This document shows, piece after piece, positions 6,439 to 12,377 of a stretch of 12,377 nt of DNA. Every line of letters starts with the position of its first letter. Positions within the stretch are counted from its first letter, which is position 1. The position numbers and the translations under genes were made by a program. A model generated the notes under the pieces. That model was not told where the DNA came from, did not search any database, and saw only the letters and a list, made by a program, of their open reading frames with translations. Source of the DNA: Nitrososphaerales archaeon TH5896 (GTDB taxonomy: Archaea > Thermoproteota > Nitrososphaeria > Nitrososphaerales > Nitrososphaeraceae); NCBI GenBank assembly GCA_014523625.1, contig JAATVP010000070.1, forward strand, positions 1 to 12,377, in the 5' to 3' direction.

Positions 6439-6469
6439 ATCAATGGGTTATATAACCGTTTGATTATTT
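6439..6469. promoter_or_regulatory. Putative ArsR operator, copy 2, palindrome before the operon
   Basis: The perfect 12-bp palindrome GGTTATATAACC (6446-6457) sits inside a longer symmetric element: ATCAA (6439-6443) and TTGAT (6460-6464) are reverse complements spaced two bases from it on each side. Overlapping this, bases 6447-6469 repeat the motif found at the arsR start. The palindrome core itself could act as a TATA box about 25 bases before ATG 6426, so binding here would compete with TBP or block the start site. Confidence 0.6.
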
Positions 6470-6483
6470 GACCAGCTCAAATT

Positions 6484-6495
6484 TTTTTATATACT
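6484..6495 (-). promoter_or_regulatory. TATA box for the SRPBCC-reductase-arsR operon
   Basis: On the minus strand this reads AGTATATAAAAA, a strong archaeal TATA element. With about 25 bases from its centre to the start site, transcription would begin near 6464, inside the palindromic element and some 38 bases before ATG 6426. Confidence 0.6.
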
Positions 6496-6600
6496 CAGCT
6501 AGAGATTCAGATAGAAAAGAGGTTCATTATTGTGCAGTATGATAGATCTCTGCTTAATTCAGGGCCTTAAAGAGACAAATCTCCTTATATAGGCAAAATG

Positions 6601-6612
6601 ACATATATAATC
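6601..6612 (+). promoter_or_regulatory. TATA box for the histidine kinase gene
   Basis: ACATATATAATC is a good archaeal TATA box. Its centre predicts a transcript start near 6632, downstream of the TTG at 6619 and about 20 bases before the ATG at 6655. This favours the ATG as the true start codon. Confidence 0.55.
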
Positions 6613-6654
6613 TAGAGATTGGCACTTTCCAGTTCTCACAAGGATCACGGTAAT

Positions 6655-8778
6655 ATGATTAAGGAGAGTTCTGAGATTTTCTACGGGATTGATACGGTAA
6701 TGAACACAGTATTACAGTTCTTGTACCATACTAAGGGCAAAATCGATGCTTGTGTTGATTATACTCGCCCTTCACTAGCAATTGACATCATAATATTGAG
6801 GAGAGCATTCCTTGATGCTAGAAAAAGAGGAGTCAGGCTTAGATACGCTACTGAAATTAATAAAGATAACATCTCTTATTTCAAGCAGTTGATGTCTATG
6901 GTTGATGAGCTTCGACATCTAGAAGGAATTAAGGGTAACTTTTACATTAGTGAAACTGGATACCTTGCTCCCGCCACTATTCATGAAGCTGGAGAGCCAG
7001 CTGCTCAGATCATCTATAGTAATGTAAAAGAGTTGATCGAGCATCAAAAGTACGTTTTTGAAACCTTACGGAGTAAAACGATCCCCGCAGAGCAGCGGAT
7101 ACGAGAGATCGAAGAAGGAGTTGTACATTATGAAACAGTAATTATAGATAACTCAGATGAGATTATAAGAGAGATTTATTCTCTCACTGCTAGCTCAAAT
7201 CAACTTGATACATGTCTGACCTCGGGTGGAATGCAATATAGTCACAAATACTTTTTTGACATAAAGAAAAAACTTCTAGACAAACAAAGGCGAGGGGAAC
7301 ATAAAGGTCTTAGATACATTACAAGTATAGATAACAACAATCTCGATCTTATTAAATTATATCTAAAGAGCGGGATCAAGATTAGACACGTAGGAAATCT
7401 ACCCCCAATGAGTTTTGGTGTTTCAGATAAAAAAATAGCAGTAACAATAGAGAAAATGGAGAATGGAAAAGTTGTTCAAAGCCTTCTGTTAAGCAACGAA
7501 TCCCAATATCTAAAGCATTTTTCTTCTGTTTTTCAACGATTATGGGAGAATGGAATTGAAGCAACAGAAAGAATACACGAGATCGAAGAAGGAGTTGAAG
7601 CCGAATTTTACAATGTCATTACTGATAACGAAAAAGCAAGTCAGATCCTTATTGACATGACAAAGTCTGTAAGGAGGAAAGCCTTAATCTTTCTTCCTAA
7701 TGACAAGGCTTTAGTTAGGATTGACAGACTTGGGATAATCGATTCTTTATTGAGAGCGTCTAGAAATGGAGCGGAGGTAAAGATTATCTCTCCATTGTCT
7801 GATGAGAATTCAGAGATTCAGAGAAAAATATTAGAGAATGCACCCGATATTAGAATGCTTGATGGTAATATCTCGCCATATGGCATGTACATTATAGATC
7901 ATGAGAAGTTTCTCAGAGCAGAGCTCAAGAAACCAAAAGCTGATAAATTCTCGGACGCAATTGGGCTAGTCGTATATTCCAATAGAAGAACAACCGTGGA
8001 CTCTTTCGAGTCGGTTTTTGAATTACTTTGGAATGAACGCATCCTGGTTGAAGAGTTAAAGAAAGCAGATACAATGCAAAAAGAGTTTATTAGTATTGCA
8101 GCTCATGAGTTAAAAACACCAATACAAGCTATTCTTGGTATGAGTGCTCTATTGAAATACTATCCAGAAAAGACGGATCAGGTAATAGAAGTGATAAGCA
8201 GGAATGCCATAAGATTGCAACGACTTTCTGCTCATATCTTAGATGCGACAAGGATTGAAAGTCAGACATTAAGACTAGAGAAGGAACGATTTGACATTCG
8301 CGATTTAATACCTACTATTATTGAGGACTACAAAGAGCGGATTAAAGATACTACTAATGATAGAGTTGAATTAATCTATAATGATAATTTCAATATTAGT
8401 CATGCTATAATTGTGGAAGCAGATAGGGAAAGAATAAACCAGGTTATTTCAAATCTCTTAAGTAACTCTATTCAATTTACAAATGACGGTTATATATCAC
8501 TTAGTATGGCTACTAATGATCAGAACAACGAAGTTATCGTAACTGTGAGAGATACTGGTAAAGGTATCAATCCTGAAATCATGCCAAGACTATTTTCAAA
8601 GTTTGTCACTAGATCACAACAAGGGACAGGTTTAGGTCTTTTTATTTCCAAGAATATAATTGAATCTCATGGGGGTAAAATTTGGGCTGAAAATAATGTA
8701 ATCGAGGGAAAAGGTACAATTTTTAGTTTTACTTTGCCATTGGCATCTAAGAATGGAATCAAGAAAGGAAGAAGATGA
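6655..8778 (+). CDS. Soluble histidine kinase with three tandem sensory modules
   Basis: From ATG 6655 the product has 707 residues (719 if TTG 6619 is used; the TATA box position argues against it). No membrane segment or signal peptide is visible, so it should sense a cytosolic signal. The first two thirds consist of three tandem modules; the equivalent points at the ends of successive modules (RIREIEEGV, RIHEIEEGV, VEELKKADT) are exactly 158 residues apart. Each module ends with a strand reading like LLLSN or VVYSN, then FxxVFxxLW. They look like the phospholipase D-like/TrmB-type input domains of other kinases of this phylum, without HKD catalytic residues. The kinase core follows: HisKA with AAHELKTPIQA (phosphoacceptor His 484), HATPase_c N-box SNLLSNSIQF (from about 599), DTGKGI (633-638) and GTGLGLFISK (from 657). 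All catalytic motifs look intact. The receiver gene follows at once, implying a cognate pair. Confidence 0.93.
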   Translation: MIKESSEIFYGIDTVMNTVLQFLYHTKGKIDACVDYTRPSLAIDIIILRRAFLDARKRGVRLRYATEINKDNISYFKQLMSMVDELRHLEGIKGNFYISETGYLAPATIHEAGEPAAQIIYSNVKELIEHQKYVFETLRSKTIPAEQRIREIEEGVVHYETVIIDNSDEIIREIYSLTASSNQLDTCLTSGGMQYSHKYFFDIKKKLLDKQRRGEHKGLRYITSIDNNNLDLIKLYLKSGIKIRHVGNLPPMSFGVSDKKIAVTIEKMENGKVVQSLLLSNESQYLKHFSSVFQRLWENGIEATERIHEIEEGVEAEFYNVITDNEKASQILIDMTKSVRRKALIFLPNDKALVRIDRLGIIDSLLRASRNGAEVKIISPLSDENSEIQRKILENAPDIRMLDGNISPYGMYIIDHEKFLRAELKKPKADKFSDAIGLVVYSNRRTTVDSFESVFELLWNERILVEELKKADTMQKEFISIAAHELKTPIQAILGMSALLKYYPEKTDQVIEVISRNAIRLQRLSAHILDATRIESQTLRLEKERFDIRDLIPTIIEDYKERIKDTTNDRVELIYNDNFNISHAIIVEADRERINQVISNLLSNSIQFTNDGYISLSMATNDQNNEVIVTVRDTGKGINPEIMPRLFSKFVTRSQQGTGLGLFISKNIIESHGGKIWAENNVIEGKGTIFSFTLPLASKNGIKKGRR

Positions 8779-8788
8779 ATTTCAGCTA

Positions 8789-9175
8789 ATGAGTGAAGAA
8801 ATTAAAAGGAAAAGGATTTTGGTCGTAGACGATGAATCTGATCTTACTTTGTTTTACAGAATGTCATTAGAGTACCATGGATTTGAAGTTGAAACATTTA
8901 ATGATCCTAGGAAAGCGTTATCAAATTTCAAAACAGATTATTACGACCTGATTATCCTCGACATCAAGATGCCAAATATGGATGGCTTTGAATTATATTC
9001 AGAAATACGAAAAAGAGATAAGAAGGCCAAGGTATGCTTTCTAACTGCAAGCGAATTGTATTATAAGGAATTCCGAATGAAAGAGTATAGTGCATTAGAT
9101 AAGAGTCTATTCATCCGTAAGCCTATTGGAAACGAAGATATGTTAAAGGAAATATATCGCCTCATTAAAGCGTGA
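8789..9175 (+). CDS. CheY-like single-domain response regulator
   Basis: A receiver domain with nothing attached: 128 residues from ATG 8789, or 140 from ATG 8753, which would overlap the kinase gene by 26 bases. I prefer 8789 because MSEEIKRKRILVVDDE is the usual distance to the first strand. In long-form numbering the acidic pocket is D26-D27 (VVDDES), the phosphoacceptor is D70 (LIILDIKMPNMDGF), the switch Thr is T98 (CFLTASE) and the invariant Lys is K123 (FIRKPI). All are present, so it should be phosphorylated. There is no DNA-binding or enzymatic output, so signalling must proceed through protein contact, as with other stand-alone receivers common in this phylum. It is surely co-transcribed with the kinase just upstream. 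No terminator-like hairpin is evident after the stop. Confidence 0.92.
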   Translation: MSEEIKRKRILVVDDESDLTLFYRMSLEYHGFEVETFNDPRKALSNFKTDYYDLIILDIKMPNMDGFELYSEIRKRDKKAKVCFLTASELYYKEFRMKEYSALDKSLFIRKPIGNEDMLKEIYRLIKA

Positions 9176-9526
9176 GAAGCATATAGTAAAGTAATTTTAT
9201 GCTTAATCAATTGCTATTAGTTGCATCTATGTTCAGATAAGCAGTGTTACAATAGTTATATCCAAAAAAATCCAAACCTAAAACAACAATAGACAAGCTT
9301 GTATTCCATCTTATGCAATTGAGTTTTCATTTGTTGAATTTGGTTGCAATTGATTTATCGAAAAATTTGTCAAGGATGATCTACATATTTGAAAGTTTGT
9401 TACTATTATTCTTTAATTGCTAGTCAACGTAGCCTGCTTCTTTTCATCAAAATTCTATTTTATTGGCACAGCGAATGTATCCATCATGTTCGGATTGAGA
9501 TACATATTTAGCATCGAAATATATGC

Positions 9527-9543
9527 CGCTGCGTAACGCAGCG
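9527..9543. repeat. GC-rich perfect palindrome in AT-rich spacer
   Basis: CGCTGCGT-A-ACGCAGCG: two exact 8-bp arms around one base. Its composition stands out sharply from the surroundings. With only one central base it suits a protein-binding site rather than an RNA hairpin. Confidence 0.6.
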
Positions 9544-9580
9544 ATTCTCAAGATGAGTATATCAAAGAAAATAGAACGGG

Positions 9581-9604
9581 ACTGGAATATTGCCTATTTC
9601 CAGT
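9581..9604. terminator. Possible 3'-end stem-loop
   Basis: ACTGGAA (9581-9587) pairs exactly with TTCCAGT (9598-9604) across a 10-base loop. It lies between converging genes but has no T-run beside it, so a terminator role is only a guess. Confidence 0.3.
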
Positions 9605-9744
9605 AGAATGCTAGGAAGAAGGACTTGAAGACCTAAAGCTATTGATTTTTGATAAACTAACCTGATTTATCTAACGTCTGTTGACTAAATTCTATATATT
9701 TTGGAATTTCTTGTCTTACTACCATTTTTCGCATAAATAACCAA

Positions 9745-10446
9745 TTAACAGTTCATGACATTATTCTCGCCAAATCTAGGTTGAAGGGATAACGGTGGTG
9801 GTGCATTTTTCTTTGCGACCAGTTCATTAGTCTTAAAAACTCCGTTGACATCACAAACAGATATTTCATTCTGATTGCGGACCAGTGGATTCATCAAATC
9901 ATCGAAGTTTGCATGACCCAGTCCTAATACATGCCCAATCTCGTGTAAAACAACTGTGTACAGAGTGCTTGAATCTGACTCCTTATCAAATATCTTATCT
10001 GAAAGTATTATTTTTGAGTTCTTGATATATCCGCTTTGATCAAGACTATTAACAGACTGTCCTGCAGTCTGTCCAGCCTCTGCGTTCTTAGCTAATTGGT
10101 TAGCATTTCCACTATCGATATTCCCAAACGCAACTATAATCTCCGCCTTTTGATCATCCGAATAAGTCTCAACAAGTCTTAGCGTGGTTAGCTGTTTATT
10201 CCAACTATCAAACGCTTCTTTAACATCATTTTTCTGATTCTCCTGCATGTTAACAAGCTTAAATTTTAATATACCATCAGAAATTTGCTCATTCCAAGTA
10301 CAACACAGCTCTATCGACATATCTGTCGCACGGTTAACGGTAGATGATTCTTTGGAAGATCCGTCTACAGTAATGACTTGGGTATGAAAAATAGCTGCAA
10401 TAAGAAACAGGAATAGAGATAAATGAAATTTACAATTAAATCTCAA
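9745..10446 (-). CDS. Secreted matrixin-like zinc metalloprotease
   Basis: A 233-residue protein with an N-terminal signal peptide (FHLSLFLFLIAAIF at residues 7-20, cleavage near 24-30) and a metzincin catalytic domain. The active site is HEIGHVLGLGH (168-178): three zinc-binding His and the catalytic Glu 169, followed by the Met-turn in DDLMNP (Met 185). This spacing is that of matrixins (family M10A), as are the upstream strand-helix elements (VKEAFDSWNKQ, AEIIVAFGNI) and the edge strand (KIILSDKIF). No cysteine-switch propeptide is seen; a CC pair at 48-49 and one Cys at the C-terminus could form disulfides. There is no membrane anchor. The start appears to be TTG 10446: the frame has no ATG upstream before its stop at 10513-10515, and the next internal ATG would lose the signal peptide. 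It probably acts outside the membrane on proteins or peptides. Confidence 0.9.
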   Translation of the reverse strand: MRFNCKFHLSLFLFLIAAIFHTQVITVDGSSKESSTVNRATDMSIELCCTWNEQISDGILKFKLVNMQENQKNDVKEAFDSWNKQLTTLRLVETYSDDQKAEIIVAFGNIDSGNANQLAKNAEAGQTAGQSVNSLDQSGYIKNSKIILSDKIFDKESDSSTLYTVVLHEIGHVLGLGHANFDDLMNPLVRNQNEISVCDVNGVFKTNELVAKKNAPPPLSLQPRFGENNVMNC

Positions 10447-10895
10447 TGCAATAACAAATATAGTTTTTTTATTATGTGTTTTAATGAAAAGAAAAATTTC
10501 TTTGTTATCTACTCAAAATTCACTAGTTTGTTCAAATTCATACAAGAAGTGGATTGTCATATAATAATCGTTTTTCGTAGCCAATTGTAATAATAGCTAA
10601 ACGAAAAGAATGAGCCAGATGGATATGGATATTCAGACTCACTCATAACTGGAATTCATTTTAGTGGTATATTCTATATCTTAAAGCCAGATGATAATAA
10701 GTTTATACCATACCAAGCCAAGCCAAACTTGTTCTGACATTATATCTTGTGCCGATCTAAGTGTCATATTTCTCTTAGAATTAGATTTGGATAAGACTCG
10801 AAAATGGGTAGACCTACTATTTTTTCCGCTCATTTATTTTGGAGTCAATGATCGGACGAATTGGCAGTATTTATAATAAAGTGGGGGAAGATACT
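10447..10895. other. Intergenic region, no gene recognised
   Basis: About 450 bases between two minus-strand genes. A 61-codon plus-strand ORF (10691-10876) has no coding character or recognisable motif and is left out. The only small-scale pattern is a run of about three CCAAG-type units near 10712-10726. On the minus strand, CTATATTT near 10456-10463 is TATA-like but too close to TTG 10446 to be a clear promoter for it. Confidence 0.5.
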
Positions 10896-11627
10896 CTATA
10901 CTACACGAAGATCTGTTTGTTGGAAGCTAGATTGATAGCTGTCTTTCTTAACCTCAAGCTGGGTATCATAATTACCTACGTCTGATTTTGGTCCTATCTG
11001 TAAAGTAAATGTTGCGTGTCCACTATTATCTGTATACATAGTCTGGGTTGTTTTGTCATTCTGTACTTCCGGACTAGAGGGAATACCAGCTGCTGCGACT
11101 GCTGCACCATCGATGGAGCTGTCTACAGAGAAAGCGGTAGGAGGTTCTACATCCAGGGTTACAAATGCATTTGAGATTGGGTTTCCAGTTTCTTTATCCT
11201 TAACAGTTATTGTAAGATAGGTCTTTTCTCCTATCTTTACAGGATTCTTTGTATATGAATACTCCACCAGAAATTGGCTTAATGATTGTGAATTATTATC
11301 ACAGTCTCCCACTATTCCTTCAAATAATGATGAAAACTTTCCTCCTGCAATATCATTTGTAATGCTGCAGAAGCTATCACCATCTGTTGCAATTCCTTCT
11401 TCACCATCAAAAGCAGCTGCTCTGCCATCTCCAGAAGTGTCGATGTCTACTGCAGCACCTACAGCGATCGATTGTAGATCAGCTCCTGAGAACACTGAAA
11501 ACGAGATAGTAAGTAAAGAAATGATAATAACAAAAGCGCCTACAATTGACCATTGTCTAGCATAATTGCGGTGATTGATGGATATGCCTTCTATCCCTCT
11601 GCAGGGCTTTATCGAACTACTATTCAT
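10896..11627 (-). CDS. Membrane-anchored Ig-like (invasin-type) extracellular protein
   Basis: From ATG 11627 the product has 243 residues (a TTG at 11651 would add eight). A short basic cytoplasmic part (SINHRNYARQ) precedes one hydrophobic segment at about residues 26-48 (WSIVGAFVIIISLLTISFSV), either a membrane anchor or an uncleaved signal. A low-complexity Gly/Ala/Asp region follows (residues 50-85, VDIDTSGDGRAAAFDGEEG) with two Cys (FCSIT, GDCDNN) that could pair. From about residue 120 there is one Ig-like domain of the Big_1/invasin kind: VEYSYTKNPVKIGEKTYLTI, KDKETGNPISNAFVTLDV, and MYTDNSGHATFTLQIGP, where the turn DNSGHATF is diagnostic. Such domains project from the cell surface. 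The DTSGDGRAAAFDGEEG part resembles a calcium-type acidic loop only loosely. It is on the same strand as the matrixin but 450 bases upstream, so separate transcription is likely. Binding partner unknown. Confidence 0.82.
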   Translation of the reverse strand: MNSSSIKPCRGIEGISINHRNYARQWSIVGAFVIIISLLTISFSVFSGADLQSIAVGAAVDIDTSGDGRAAAFDGEEGIATDGDSFCSITNDIAGGKFSSLFEGIVGDCDNNSQSLSQFLVEYSYTKNPVKIGEKTYLTITVKDKETGNPISNAFVTLDVEPPTAFSVDSSIDGAAVAAAGIPSSPEVQNDKTTQTMYTDNSGHATFTLQIGPKSDVGNYDTQLEVKKDSYQSSFQQTDLRVV

Positions 11628-11663
11628 TGAGATTAATAGTGCAAGAAGCAATAATAAATGATA

Positions 11664-11680
11664 ACTATATATCTTATATG
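11664..11680 (-). promoter_or_regulatory. TATA region for the Ig-like membrane protein
   Basis: On the minus strand this reads CATATAAGATATATAGT, two overlapping TATA-like elements centred 40-50 bases before ATG 11627. A start site about 25 bases downstream leaves a 20-base leader before the ATG and would fall close to the alternative TTG at 11651, so the ATG is preferred. Confidence 0.5.
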
Positions 11681-11996
11681 TTTTTTTTAGAGAAAATTGT
11701 AACTATACATAATTTTATTATGTGAGATGGAGGGTCCAACGTAATAATGTTGACTGAGACATATTTCTAAAGTTACATAATTGCACCTGATTAACATATC
11801 TACTTACGAACGAAACTAAAGATTTCATATAATTGACGATAGCAATCATAGCAATATTATTAGTAGTTCCATATGATGTAATTACAAGAAAAAAGAGAAA
11901 AATGCATCATAATAGTGAGCCGCCGGCCGCAGCTAAAGAAATGAATAATTCAGTGTAGCTACATTCTCGTTATTGGTTGCAAGAACTGATCTAAGT

Positions 11997-12019
11997 ATTT
12001 ATTATATTTATTATATTTA
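11997..12019. repeat. 9-bp tandem repeat ATTTATTAT, about 2.5 copies
   Basis: Two exact copies (11997-12005 and 12006-12014) plus five bases of a third. Simple AT-rich slippage is the likely origin. Confidence 0.7.
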
Positions 12020-12118
12020 CTAAAATTAGATACCAAATTTATAACAAGAGATGGATATGACGACCAAGAGTTTGTCTCGATTGATTGTAACTGCCTGACC
12101 ATGTCAGTTTACGACAAA

Positions 12119-12140
12119 CTAATAATGACCTAATAATGAC
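12119..12140. repeat. 11-bp tandem duplication CTAATAATGAC x2
   Basis: Exact adjacent copies at 12119-12129 and 12130-12140. It might be a replication slip, or a target duplication left after loss of an element, though nothing else supports the latter. Confidence 0.7.
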
Positions 12141-12377
12141 TCTTATGCAATAGAATAAAAGGGATTTCGGAGCATGATCATCCCTTCATTTGAAGCAAGG
12201 AAATAGTAATACAGAAGTACTGAAATTGAATGTTAAGACATGTTTATTAGGTATATATGTAACGACCTCATTCTGAGAACTTCTAATTAATACCAATAAA
12301 TTGAACAAGTTGGAATACACACATTATACATTACATGGAATTTGATGATCATATTTAGATAGCATCCAAAAGAAGCA

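Larger units (their letters stand above)
9176..9744. other. Intergenic region between converging genes, with two inverted repeats
   Basis: About 570 AT-rich bases without a convincing gene, lying between the 3' ends of the regulator gene and the protease gene. It contains a GC-rich palindrome (9527-9543) and a stem-loop (9581-9604). A 25-codon minus-strand frame from ATG 9734 lies 10 bases downstream of the protease stop; it is too short to support. Confidence 0.55.
11652..12377. other. Long AT-rich intergenic region with tandem repeats, no gene
   Basis: Some 725 bases with no coding frame on either strand that I can support. Contents: promoter elements of the minus-strand gene at the left edge; an isolated very GC-rich patch, CCGCCGGCCGCAGC, at 11920-11933; a 9-bp tandem repeat at 11997-12019; a small inverted repeat CTGAC-CAT-GTCAG near 12094-12106; and an 11-bp tandem duplication at 12119-12140. 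No tRNA, CRISPR array or conserved RNA fold was recognised. Confidence 0.55.

Noticed and set aside
4300..6620. Direct repeats or a tRNA flanking the GC-rich operon as integration sites
   Set aside because: I compared both borders by eye and found no convincing repeat or tRNA gene.
10691..10876. Plus-strand 61-codon ORF with hydrophobic tail
   Set aside because: No start signals or family resemblance; single isolated frame in a spacer.
11920..11933. Short very GC-rich patch as an element end or linker sequence
   Set aside because: Too short, and without a partner copy elsewhere in the window.

Overview
The window looks like an accessory stretch of an ammonia-oxidising archaeon of the Nitrososphaerota (formerly Thaumarchaeota). 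An AT-rich soil lineage such as Candidatus Nitrosocosmicus is my best guess. Reasons: AT-rich DNA, archaeal TATA boxes close to start codons, an archaemetzincin, a small protein family I associate with this phylum, a soluble histidine kinase with repeated sensory modules, and exported Ig-like and matrixin-type proteins. The assignment rests on recalled families, not on a search.

Layout. Positions 1-2230 (minus strand) are mostly decaying genes: a methyltransferase cut by an in-frame TAA, an archaemetzincin frameshifted in a run of eight G, a one-TPR hypothetical ORF, and a short relic with internal stops. Positions 2234-3624 (plus) hold an exported Ig-like protein and a small cytosolic protein, each with its own TATA box. 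Positions 3637-3993 hold the N-terminal relic of a tyrosine recombinase in three frames.

Positions 4408-6426 (minus) form a compact, clearly GC-richer operon: SRPBCC/AHSA1 protein, NADPH-dependent FMN reductase, ArsR regulator, and a second SRPBCC gene broken by an in-frame TAA. Two junctions are ATGA overlaps. A motif of about 20 bp recurs before the first gene and at the arsR start, so an ArsR-controlled oxidative or xenobiotic-stress cassette gained by transfer is likely; its inducer cannot be read from sequence.

Positions 6655-9175 (plus) encode a two-component pair: a soluble histidine kinase with three sensory modules at an exact 158-residue period, followed by a receiver-only regulator. 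Positions 9745-11627 (minus) encode a secreted matrixin-like zinc protease and a membrane-anchored Ig-like protein. The remaining gaps (1969-2200, 2720-3258, 3994-4407, 9176-9744, 10447-10895, 11652-12377) contain no convincing gene, only short palindromes and tandem repeats.

The main message is a hotspot of gene gain and decay: at least five broken genes lie in the first 5 kb, next to an integrase relic and a compositionally foreign operon.
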